Assembly: GCA_017446645.1 (NCBI GenBank)
Contig: JAFSQO010000429.1
Location: 1-5,564 of the forward strand
Origin: Synergistaceae bacterium
Lineage (GTDB): Bacteria; Synergistota; Synergistia; Synergistales; Aminobacteriaceae
Direction: 5' to 3'
DNA length: 5,564 nt
A model generated the notes under the pieces. It did no database searches and was not told the origin of the DNA. It worked only from the letters and a program-made list of their open reading frames with translations. Within the stretch, counting starts at the first letter, position 1. Every line of letters starts with the position of its first letter. Below are positions 1-5,564 of the stretch, piece by piece. Both the position numbers and the translations under genes were made by a program.

Positions 1-1
1 G

Positions 2-448
2 CTTAAGATGGTCACATATCCTGACGGGGCAGCTTCAGCAGTACAGGCTGCAGCACAGGGCGTTGACATTGAGGGCGTAACTGTCTCACTCGCAGAGGCC
101 CGTTCATTCATAGAGTCAGGCAATCTTATATGTCTCGGCCTTATGTCTGAGAACAGAATTAATAATAAAGTCTTCGGCGATATTCCTACATGCAAAGAAC
201 AAGGCGTAAATGCCTTCTATTCAACATGGAGAGGTCTGGGCTTCCCCAACGGAGTCGACAAGGCTAGACGTGAAAAACTTGCTGAAGCCTGCAAAGTTGC
301 CGTTAAAGACCCCGATTTCGTTCAGTACATGGCAAATGCAGGGCTTGGCATAGCTTACATGGATGCTGCAGAGTTCAAGGCATTCCTTGAGCAGCAGGAA
401 GAAAAAGACGTTCCCGAAGCAATGAAAGCTGCCGGAATCGAAATCTAA
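2..448 (+). CDS. tctC: TTT-family periplasmic solute-binding protein TctC, C-terminal part (5' end outside window)
   Basis: This is the extracytoplasmic binding protein of a tripartite tricarboxylate transporter (TctC/Bug family). It captures an organic acid in the periplasm and hands it to the TctAB permease. The frame is open to the left edge (codons for Leu-Lys precede the first visible Met at base 8), so that Met is internal and the true start lies upstream. About 148 residues remain of a family length near 320. Features typical of the second lobe are visible: a YPDGAAS segment followed by a G-V-D turn, the pattern G-N-L-I-C-L-G-L (family: G-lr-aLa), DIPTCKEQG (family: dvPT-xxE-G), then a W-R-G-L-G-F-P stretch and a helical C-terminus with alternating E/K ending in GIEI. 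The signal peptide and most ligand contacts lie outside the window, so the substrate cannot be inferred. tctB and tctA follow directly, which supports the assignment. Confidence 0.9.
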   Translation, partial: LKMVTYPDGAASAVQAAAQGVDIEGVTVSLAEARSFIESGNLICLGLMSENRINNKVFGDIPTCKEQGVNAFYSTWRGLGFPNGVDKARREKLAEACKVAVKDPDFVQYMANAGLGIAYMDAAEFKAFLEQQEEKDVPEAMKAAGIEI

Positions 449-464
449 TACTTATTAAGTGCTG

Positions 465-493
465 AGATGGGCGGGAAACTGTCCATCTTTTTT
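465..493 (+). terminator. Intercistronic hairpin plus T-run between tctC and tctB (probable leaky terminator)
   Basis: Bases 465-474 (AGATGGGCGG) can pair with 479-488 (CTGTCCATCT) to form a 10-bp stem with two G-U pairs, closed by a GAAA tetraloop at 475-478. Six T follow at 488-493, the first of which is the last base of the stem. This is the layout of an intrinsic terminator. It lies between the binding-protein gene and the permease genes of one transporter, so the likely role is partial termination and 3'-end protection of the tctC message, giving excess binding protein over membrane subunits. The structure is seen directly. The degree of read-through is inferred. Confidence 0.75.
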
Positions 494-508
494 ATGGGAT
501 ATAAAAGT

Positions 509-515
509 AAGGAAG
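509..515 (+). promoter_or_regulatory. Ribosome binding site supporting the TTG start of tctB
   Basis: AAGGAAG lies 9 bases before TTG at 525. It is the only good Shine-Dalgarno match near the beginning of the tctB frame. The GTG at 515-517 overlaps this site and is out of frame. The site therefore decides for TTG as initiator. Confidence 0.65.
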
Positions 516-524
516 TGACTTTTC

Positions 525-1055
525 TTGAAAAAAACTCAAACTAAAGCCTTTGCCAGCCTTGTAAGTTCTATAGTCCTGTTAATCTTTGAGGTATGGGCCT
601 ACATAGAGACGACAGGCTTCAGGGTTCATAAACGCGCTCATGTTCAGCCTGCAACGTTCCCGCAGATCATGATAATCGGAATGTTCATCTTTACAGTAAT
701 TTTATTCGTGCAGTCGTTCCTGAAAGTTACACGCGGAATGAAAGAAGGAGACTACGAAAACGAACTTGCTCCGAGTATCAATCCGTTTAAGAATAAGGGA
801 GTAGCTGCTGCCCTGTTCGTCATAGTTTTATGCATTCTCTATACTATGCTGTTTAATAAACTCGGTTATGTCCTTGTCTCTGCCTGCATAAGCGTGATAA
901 CCATGTGGCTGATTGGCAAACGTGATTTAAAGATAATTATTCCTGTATCGATAATTGTGCCGTTAGTAATGTGGTTTATCTTTTATAAGATGCTGACCGT
1001 CAACATTCCAATGGGAGTGCTTCAGCCTATTCGCGACTTAGTAGATAAAATTTAA
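525..1055 (+). CDS. tctB: TTT-family small membrane subunit TctB
   Basis: This is the small integral-membrane subunit of the tripartite tricarboxylate transporter. It partners TctA in the inner membrane, and its exact mechanistic role is poorly known. The protein has 176 residues, within the usual TctB range. Hydrophobic stretches lie at about residues 8-28, 47-66, 93-110, 113-130 and 136-155. A charged loop (about 67-92, rich in K/E) separates the two N-terminal segments from the rest. Family hallmarks are PATFP at 42-46, just before the second segment, a LGYVLVSA segment (family: Gf.la), and the ending F-x3-L-T-V-N-I-P-M-G-V-L (about 151-166). The start is TTG, followed by Lys-Lys-Thr and preceded by AAGGAAG; the next in-frame Met would remove the first membrane segment. 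It sits 76 bases after tctC across a terminator-like hairpin and 20 bases before tctA, so tctB and tctA should be co-transcribed. Confidence 0.9.
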   Translation: MKKTQTKAFASLVSSIVLLIFEVWAYIETTGFRVHKRAHVQPATFPQIMIIGMFIFTVILFVQSFLKVTRGMKEGDYENELAPSINPFKNKGVAAALFVIVLCILYTMLFNKLGYVLVSACISVITMWLIGKRDLKIIIPVSIIVPLVMWFIFYKMLTVNIPMGVLQPIRDLVDKI

Positions 1056-1075
1056 GTAAGAAGGGAGCATGAACA

Positions 1076-2605
1076 ATGGATTGGGGTTTATTATTTGACA
1101 GTTACATAAATGTCTTTTCGAGCTTTCAGGTAATCTTCATGACATTTCTGGGGGCACTGGGCGGAATTCTTTTAGGAGCTGTCCCCGGAATGACTGCTAC
1201 GATGGGGGTTGCGTTGCTTATTCCATTTGCTTTTGGAATGGACCTGATACCGTCAATAGGCTTGTTGCTAGGGATTTACTGCGGAGGAATGTACGGAGGT
1301 TCAATCTCTGCTATTCTCATTCACGCTCCCGGTACACCGAGTGCAGCTGCTACGTTACTTGACGGCTATCCAATGTGCCAGAAAGGTCAGGCAGGCAAGG
1401 CATTATCTATAGCAATGTTCTCGTCATTCTGCGGCGGAGTTTTGGGAGCATTAATTATGACGTTCCTATCGCCTCTTGTCGCTCAGATGGCAATGAAATT
1501 CACGAGTGCTGAAATGTTGATGCTTGCGTTCTTCGGGCTTTCAGTTATCGTATCAATTTCAGGCAAGTCAATCTCTAAGGGCTTAATCTCCGCATTCTTT
1601 GGCCTATTATTAGCTACAGTAGGACAAGACCCAACTTACGGGGCAAAGAGATTCGTTTTCGGCTTCAGACCTTTATTATCAGGTTTCTCGTTTATCCCTA
1701 CGTTAATAGGCTTGTTTGCCATTGCGGAAGTCATTGCAGGTGTTGAGAGAATTATTACCGGTGAAGAAAAGCAGCAAAAATCCGAGGAGAAAATCACGAA
1801 CGTCTTACCGGATTTCAAGACTATAAAACAAATTTGGCTGAATATTATTTCAGGCGGCTTAATCGGGACATTCATAGGCGCAATTCCAGGAGCAGGCGGA
1901 GATATTGCAGTGTTTGTCTCTTACGGCTTCAACAAAAGTTCATCAAAGCACCCTGAACTCTGGGGTACAGGCATACCCAACGGTGTAGCAGCAACTGAGT
2001 CAGCAAATAACGGCTGTTCCGGCGGAGCAATGATCCCCCTGCTTTCCTTAGGAGTTCCCGGTGATGCAGTTACAGCAGTCCTTCTGGGGGCGTTCATAAT
2101 GAAGGGCATTCAACCCGGCCCGATGATGTACGTAAACGAGCTGCCTACGGTTTATCGCGTATTTGCTGCGTTAATGCTTGCGAATTTGGCAATGCTTGCA
2201 GTAGGTTGTGCGGGAGTGCGTTTCTTTGCGAAAATCGTTTCAGTTGAGAAGAAAATGCTTTACCCGATTATTCTTGTCGTGTCTTTACTGGGTGCGTTTT
2301 CGATTAATAAAAATATTTTCGATGTAGGCGTGTGTGTATTATTCGGGGTAATCGGTTATCTCATGAATAAATTTGAGTTTCCTTTATCGCCTATCCTGCT
2401 CGCCTTGATTCTTGGACCAATGTGCGAACAAAATTTTGTACGCTTTGTTGACGTAAATAACGGAAATTTCTGGGAAATCCTGAATCGTCCAATAGCTGTC
2501 GGCTTCTTTGTTGTGTCAGTAGCGACGATACTTTACTCGATTTATAATCAGAGAAAGATTAACAGGCGTGAGGCAGAGAACAAGAGAAAGGCTGCCAGCA
2601 TGTAA
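1076..2605 (+). CDS. tctA: TTT-family large permease subunit TctA
   Basis: This is the large membrane subunit that forms the transport pathway of the tripartite tricarboxylate transporter, importing an organic acid (citrate in the founding system; substrate unknown here) by secondary transport. The protein has 509 residues, full length for the family (about 500), with roughly a dozen hydrophobic segments. Family motifs run in order: G-A-V-P-G-M-T-A-T-M-G at 34-44; the IYCGGMYGGSISAIL block at 67-81, followed by the HAPGTPSAAATLLDGYP segment (83-99); a polar, K/E-rich cytoplasmic loop at about 229-252; then GAIPGAGGDIA at 268-278, GTGIPNGVAATESANNG (297-313), PLLSLGVPGD (321-330) and GIQPGPMMY (344-352). 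The two PG motifs reflect the known two-fold internal repeat of the family. The C-terminal tail (about 491-509) is strongly basic. AAGGGAG at 1061-1067 sits 8 bases before the ATG. It is the last gene of the operon, and an inverted repeat follows its stop codon. Confidence 0.97.
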   Translation: MDWGLLFDSYINVFSSFQVIFMTFLGALGGILLGAVPGMTATMGVALLIPFAFGMDLIPSIGLLLGIYCGGMYGGSISAILIHAPGTPSAAATLLDGYPMCQKGQAGKALSIAMFSSFCGGVLGALIMTFLSPLVAQMAMKFTSAEMLMLAFFGLSVIVSISGKSISKGLISAFFGLLLATVGQDPTYGAKRFVFGFRPLLSGFSFIPTLIGLFAIAEVIAGVERIITGEEKQQKSEEKITNVLPDFKTIKQIWLNIISGGLIGTFIGAIPGAGGDIAVFVSYGFNKSSSKHPELWGTGIPNGVAATESANNGCSGGAMIPLLSLGVPGDAVTAVLLGAFIMKGIQPGPMMYVNELPTVYRVFAALMLANLAMLAVGCAGVRFFAKIVSVEKKMLYPIILVVSLLGAFSINKNIFDVGVCVLFGVIGYLMNKFEFPLSPILLALILGPMCEQNFVRFVDVNNGNFWEILNRPIAVGFFVVSVATILYSIYNQRKINRREAENKRKAASM

Positions 2606-2617
2606 ACAAACTTGCAA

Positions 2618-2666
2618 AAGTGAATCGGGTAGAGTGTCTGATAAAAACATTCTACCCGCTGCACTT
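2618..2666. terminator. Inverted repeat between converging genes, probable bidirectional terminator
   Basis: CGGGTAGA at 2626-2633 pairs perfectly with TCTACCCG at 2651-2658. The stem continues inward through one G-U pair (2634/2650) and three more pairs (2635-2637 with 2647-2649), giving 12 bp around a 9-base loop. AAGTG (2618-2622) and CACTT (2662-2666) can add an outer 5-bp stem beyond a 3x3 internal loop. It lies 12 bases after the tctA stop and 28 bases before the stop of the minus-strand gene, the expected place for a shared terminator. The U-tract is poor on the plus strand (ACATTT) and only four U on the minus strand (CACTTTTGC), so strength is uncertain in both directions. Confidence 0.6.
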
Positions 2667-2667
2667 A

Positions 2668-2685
2668 CATTTCGGGAATTTCGGG
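2668..2685. repeat. Short tandem direct repeat, 2 x 9 bp
   Basis: CATTTCGGG (2668-2676) is followed directly by AATTTCGGG (2677-2685), two 9-base units with one mismatch. It lies between the inverted repeat and the end of the minus-strand gene. No function can be assigned, and it may be chance or replication slippage. Confidence 0.35.
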
Positions 2686-2694
2686 CTTTGCTGG

Positions 2695-3471
2695 TTAGTC
2701 CTTTACCCTCTTGAAAATTCCTGCTGTCGTTTCGCCGTTGTAGCCGGGATCACTCTTTTGGGTAATAACTAGAGCGTCAAGTTCAGGCGAGTACATTGCG
2801 AATAAGACGTTGTTGCTGCCGTCAGATAACTTGATTGCTATTCTGTTGTCAGAAACTGAGTACGTTCCCATTGATTGGCCGTTCGAGTAAATTTTGCCGT
2901 CGTCATCAAGTGTGAAGCTGAGATTTTCGCTCTTCCACGTGCCCTTGTACCAGCCTTCAGGGAAAAATGCTTCATTAATTGGGAATAATTGCCTTATTTC
3001 GCCGGTCTCGATTGATGCCAACACCCATATGTAGCCGTTGCCGTGCCTCCCTACGACTGCGTAATCTTCGGCTATAGTATTGCCCTCAGCAGTAATTTTC
3101 ATGACGGGCACTAATCCGGATGTGTCAAGGGTTACATAAACGGGCAGCAAGTTCTCGCCGTAGATATCGAAGTTTGCAGGGTAAGAATAAGAATCTTTCG
3201 CAGCGTTAAGCTCTATAAGCTCTCCTATTCCTATCTCGAAAATAATATCTGTAGGTGCTAAGATTTTGCGCTTTAACGGGTCTTCACTGTTCAGAATTTC
3301 CTTCGTGTGAGCATAGCGTCCGGTTAATAATTTCGCTCCTATCTGCTTTGTGCCTCCTATAGCGGGCTTTAAGCGATTATCTGAGGCAGCCAGCTCAGGG
3401 GGAACTCGTGCAAAAGCAATTGATGCGCTCAGGACTAAGACAAGGATTAACAAGGACTTCATTAACTTCAT
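2695..3471 (-). CDS. Probable secreted single-domain paralogue of the 524-residue protein, function unknown
   Basis: I do not recognise a named family. From ATG at 3471 the product has 258 residues. A signal peptide is clear: MKLMK, a hydrophobic core LLILVLVLSASIA, then AFA at 19-21 as the likely signal peptidase I site, so the mature protein should be periplasmic or secreted. The rest is one copy of the domain that occurs twice in the upstream gene. Matching landmarks are LLTGRY (48-53), APTDIIFEI (72-80), VTLDT-SG-LVPV (113-123), LFPINEAFFPEGWYKGTW (162-179), LDDDGKIYSNG (188-198), GTYSVSDNRI (202-211) and AGIFKRVK (250-257). The C-terminal half (about 174-256) has the rhythm of a small beta-barrel, lipocalin-like or of the DUF5640 kind. 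That resemblance is by pattern only. It is probably the last gene of a three-gene operon, 37 bases after the 524-residue gene. It is the most diverged copy. Confidence 0.85.
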   Translation of the reverse strand: MKLMKSLLILVLVLSASIAFARVPPELAASDNRLKPAIGGTKQIGAKLLTGRYAHTKEILNSEDPLKRKILAPTDIIFEIGIGELIELNAAKDSYSYPANFDIYGENLLPVYVTLDTSGLVPVMKITAEGNTIAEDYAVVGRHGNGYIWVLASIETGEIRQLFPINEAFFPEGWYKGTWKSENLSFTLDDDGKIYSNGQSMGTYSVSDNRIAIKLSDGSNNVLFAMYSPELDALVITQKSDPGYNGETTAGIFKRVKD

Positions 3472-3480
3472 GATAAACAA

Positions 3481-3486
3481 CACCTC
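3481..3486 (-). promoter_or_regulatory. Ribosome binding site that fixes the start of the 258-residue gene
   Basis: On the minus strand GAGGTG (3486 to 3481) matches the Shine-Dalgarno consensus and stands 9 bases before ATG at 3471. An in-frame GTG at 3483-3481 would add four residues but lies inside this site, so it is rejected as a start. A further in-frame ATG at 3462 is 18 bases from the site, too far. Confidence 0.75.
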
Positions 3487-3508
3487 TCAAATATTTTAGT
3501 GATTTGCA

Positions 3509-5083
3509 TTACCAGATTTTTTTCAGGCGTTCGATTATTTTATTTATTTCATTTGCAGGAGTAGCTTTTACTTTCTTGAATATCCCTGCGTTGTCGCTGA
3601 GATTCCCGGCTCCGTCAGCAAATCTCATGAAGAGTGAATCACTGCCCCTGTCGTAAATCGCAAATATAATCTCTTGTGTAGTGTCCTCATAAGTCAGGAC
3701 TATTCTGTTATCGCTAACTGCATAAAAGCCTAGAAATTTGTCGTTGATGTAAAAATTTTTGTCGTCATCGAAAGTGTATTTCACATCATCAGTGCCAGCT
3801 TCTTTTTTGCCGGTCCATGAGCCTTTGTACCAGTCTTTCGGGAAGAACTCATCATTATTTAACGGGTAAAGTATCCTGACGTTGTGAGTCTTTTTGCCTG
3901 CCTCGAAGATTACGTGATTCCTGCCGCTAAATGAAGGCACTAACGAAATATAATCCTCTGAAGCCAGCTCCTTATTGGGAGAATACATTCTTAAGGTTGG
4001 AACTTCACCGGGCTTTTCTGTGTCAAGGGTCATGAGGAACGAAGCAAGACCGTCATGATAAATGTCAATCATGGCAGAGTATGCAGGTAAATTATTATGC
4101 GAGTATGACAAAGGTTCAATCTCAATGATGAAATTAGTCGGAGCAAAGAATTTCCCGCTGCCCGAAGCGTTATCAACTATGCGGCTCTGAACATAACGGC
4201 CAGGAAGTAATCTGGTTGCGTTCTTTCTGGTTGCCTCGATAAATGGCCCGAAACGTTCGTCCTGTTTTATCTGTTCGGGAGTGAGCGGGGTAAGTTCTGA
4301 GGATGATTTTTTCTTCTCTCTCTTGAAGACTTCAGCCTTAATCTTGAATTTCTGGGGATTATCCTCAAATCTCATCACAAGCGTGTCAGATTCTTTGTCA
4401 TAGAGTGAATAAATAGTTCCCTGTTGCCCCTCCAAAAATGTAAGAAGTATTCTGTTGTAAGAGACTGAGTAAAGACCAGCGAATTCACCATTCATGAAAA
4501 ATTTGTCGTCGTCTTCAAAAGCGAAAGTAATATCCTCGTTTTCACCGACCCATGAACCTTTGTACCAGTCTGACGGGAAAGATTTCTCGTTGAAGGGAAA
4601 GAAAAGACTCACATTGCCGCTCGCTACTGCAGTCCTGCACCATGCATAGCCGTTATCTTTATAGGGCATTGCTGTGATGTAACCTTCTGCGATTTTCACT
4701 AGTCCTTCGTCTTTCTTGAGCATAAAGCGTCTCAGAACTGGAACTTCGCCATGAGTGTCAAGAGTTGTAATGAAAGAAGCTAAACCGTCCTGATAAGTAT
4801 TAATGACTTCAGAGTACGAAGGCAGATTATCATATGATGCTTCAAGTTTCTCGATTTCTATAATAATAAGAGTTGGTGCGACCGTCTTTTTACCGCCCGG
4901 CTTCATCTCTATCATAGCAGCCTGAACGTAACGTCCCGGAAGAATTTCTGCGCCGTTAATTCTCGTCTCCTCAACGTAAGGCCCCCATACTGAGTCAGAT
5001 TTTATTTGCTCAGGAGTGGCAGCAGCAAAGGCACATGACGCACAGAAAATCATCAACGCCGCCAAAAAAGTTTTTGCTTTCAT
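3509..5083 (-). CDS. Probable secreted protein with two tandem copies of an unrecognised domain
   Basis: I do not recognise this 524-residue protein as a named family. Residues 1-20 form a signal peptide (MKAK, hydrophobic core, AFA at 18-20, signal peptidase I type); Cys17 sits in a poor lipobox context. The mature part is two tandem copies, about 23-257 and 268-506, offset by 245 residues. Both open with TPEQIK (23, 268). Both then carry LPGRYVQ (48, 293), AP (69, 314) before an IIEIE strand, a DGLASF-x2-TLDT segment (99, 344), GEVPxLR, DWYKGSW (172, 417), an acidic DDDK turn followed by F-x-x-N, GxYxVSxNRI (about 203-212, 452-461), a YDxxSDxLxMRF strand (228-239, 477-488) and an F-K-R/K ending. 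The linker 256-267 is Lys/Ser rich. A charged tail (509-524, ending RLKKIW) has no counterpart in the other copies. Each copy looks all-beta. ATG at 5083 follows AGGAGG by 10 bases. It sits between two paralogues in an apparent operon. Confidence 0.88.
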   Translation of the reverse strand: MKAKTFLAALMIFCASCAFAAATPEQIKSDSVWGPYVEETRINGAEILPGRYVQAAMIEMKPGGKKTVAPTLIIIEIEKLEASYDNLPSYSEVINTYQDGLASFITTLDTHGEVPVLRRFMLKKDEGLVKIAEGYITAMPYKDNGYAWCRTAVASGNVSLFFPFNEKSFPSDWYKGSWVGENEDITFAFEDDDKFFMNGEFAGLYSVSYNRILLTFLEGQQGTIYSLYDKESDTLVMRFEDNPQKFKIKAEVFKREKKKSSSELTPLTPEQIKQDERFGPFIEATRKNATRLLPGRYVQSRIVDNASGSGKFFAPTNFIIEIEPLSYSHNNLPAYSAMIDIYHDGLASFLMTLDTEKPGEVPTLRMYSPNKELASEDYISLVPSFSGRNHVIFEAGKKTHNVRILYPLNNDEFFPKDWYKGSWTGKKEAGTDDVKYTFDDDKNFYINDKFLGFYAVSDNRIVLTYEDTTQEIIFAIYDRGSDSLFMRFADGAGNLSDNAGIFKKVKATPANEINKIIERLKKIW

Positions 5084-5093
5084 GATTTACACG

Positions 5094-5099
5094 CCTCCT
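5094..5099 (-). promoter_or_regulatory. Consensus ribosome binding site abutting the upstream stop codon
   Basis: Minus-strand AGGAGG (5099 to 5094) directly follows the TAA (5102-5100) of the preceding gene and lies 10 bases before ATG at 5083. A ribosome finishing the upstream gene therefore stops on the next gene's binding site, which favours translational coupling and co-transcription of the paralogues. Confidence 0.8.
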
Positions 5100-5564
5100 T
5101 TAATTCTTAATGCGCTTGAAGATCCCGGCTGTCCCGTTTAATTTTTCGAGTCCGCCTTCAAAGCTCATGATTAACGAATCAATTCCCTTATCGTAAAAAG
5201 TATAGATAGTTCCCAGCTTATTACTCAAGAATGACAAAGCGATTCTATTTTGAGTGACTGCGTAGAGTCCTAAAAATTCATCGTTCAGGTAAAATCTTTT
5301 GTCACTGTCAAACGTAATCTTCACATCTTCTGAAGCGTTACCGTCTATCCATGAGCCTTCATAGTCAGCATAACTGTAATCATAATCGTTCATTGGGAAT
5401 AATATACGCATTAAACCGTTCGACACTGAAGACTCGACAAACATGTAGCCGTCATTCAAAGGAGAAGCAACAATGTAATCCTCGCCGACTTTCACGAGAT
5501 CCTTTTCAGTCAGAATATAAACAGTCAGGACAGGCACGTCCTCCCGAATCTCCAAAGTCATGAC
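5100..5564 (-). CDS. Paralogue of the repeat-domain proteins, C-terminal part (5' end outside window)
   Basis: Only the last 154 residues are in the window. The frame runs open to the right edge (a Val codon precedes the first visible Met at base 5561). The sequence begins in the middle of the conserved domain: VMTLEIREDVPVL aligns with the segment LMTLDTEKPGEVPTL of the neighbouring gene. The Met is therefore internal and the gene starts beyond the edge. The shared C-terminal half is complete: EDYIVASP, RILFPMND, then YEGSW where the paralogues have YKGSW, an acidic turn FDSDKRFYLN, FLGLYAVTQNRIAL, YDKGIDSLIMSF, and AGIFKRIKN at the very end. It lacks the basic tail of the 524-residue protein. 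The first W of WYKGSW is replaced (DYEGSW). A signal peptide and one or more further domain copies may lie upstream but cannot be seen. The gap to the next gene is 16 bases, pointing to one operon. Confidence 0.85.
   Translation of the reverse strand, partial: VMTLEIREDVPVLTVYILTEKDLVKVGEDYIVASPLNDGYMFVESSVSNGLMRILFPMNDYDYSYADYEGSWIDGNASEDVKITFDSDKRFYLNDEFLGLYAVTQNRIALSFLSNKLGTIYTFYDKGIDSLIMSFEGGLEKLNGTAGIFKRIKN

Noticed and set aside
8..10. ATG at base 8 as the start of the first gene
   Set aside because: The frame is open to the window edge, and the encoded part corresponds only to the C-terminal half of a TctC protein, so this Met is internal.
499..506. TATAAAAG-like stretch before tctB as a possible -10 promoter element
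   Set aside because: There is no recognisable -35 element at proper spacing, and the upstream hairpin occupies that place. An AT-rich match alone is not enough.
1636..1875. Minus-strand open frame of 79 codons inside tctA
   Set aside because: It lies wholly within the strongly supported tctA gene, its product shows no family features, and it has no convincing ribosome binding site. It is a shadow frame.
1921..2109. Minus-strand open frame of 62 codons inside tctA
   Set aside because: It is antisense to the most conserved part of TctA (the PLLSLGVPGD region) and has no recognisable product. It is a shadow frame.
3481..3483. GTG start giving a 262-residue version of the last minus-strand gene
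   Set aside because: The codon lies inside the Shine-Dalgarno sequence GAGGTG, which serves ATG at 3471. The shorter form also gives a standard signal peptide.
5031..5036. Possible lipoprotein signal at Cys17 of the 524-residue protein
   Set aside because: The residues before the Cys (Cys-Ala-Ser) are a poor lipobox, and an AFA signal peptidase I site follows directly, shared with the 258-residue paralogue, which has no Cys there.
5559..5561. ATG at the right edge as the start of the last gene
   Set aside because: Alignment with the paralogues places this Met in the middle of the conserved domain (the LMTLDT position), with no signal peptide after it.
5351..5563. Plus-strand open frame of 70 codons at the right edge
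   Set aside because: It is antisense to the repeat-domain gene. Its Ser/Arg/Gln-rich low-quality translation has no domain features, while the minus frame aligns with three paralogous copies.

Overview
The window is bacterial and holds two convergent gene blocks. The organism is probably a gut- or rumen-type anaerobe. Synergistota is my best guess, because tripartite tricarboxylate transporters (TTT) are abundant there and base composition looks moderate by eye. No marker gene in the window settles the taxonomy, so this stays an inference.

Left block, plus strand (1-2605): a TTT operon in the canonical order tctC (C-terminal half only, cut by the left edge), tctB, tctA. The periplasmic solute-binding protein TctC delivers an organic acid to the membrane complex of TctB (small subunit) and TctA (large permease). 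The substrate cannot be read from the sequence. The 76-base tctC-tctB gap contains a 10-bp hairpin with a GAAA loop followed by six T. This is a likely leaky terminator that would give more binding protein than permease. tctB probably starts at TTG.

Centre (2606-2694): a long inverted repeat lies between the two converging blocks and is probably a shared terminator.

Right block, minus strand (2695-5564): three tightly spaced genes, transcribed right to left, that I do not recognise as a named family. The two whose N-termini are visible carry signal peptides ending in AFA. All three are built from copies of one domain of roughly 230-245 residues: the end of one copy in the gene cut by the right edge, two tandem copies in the 524-residue protein, and one copy in the last, 258-residue protein. 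Each copy has LxGRY near its N-terminus, a TLDT...VPV segment in the middle, and a C-terminal half of the form W/YxGSW - acidic turn - NRI - IFKR that looks like a small all-beta barrel. This paralogous, probably secreted or periplasmic set is the most likely undescribed item here. Its function is unknown.

No RNA genes, mobile elements or CRISPR arrays were seen, and no stretch over 300 bases lacks a gene.
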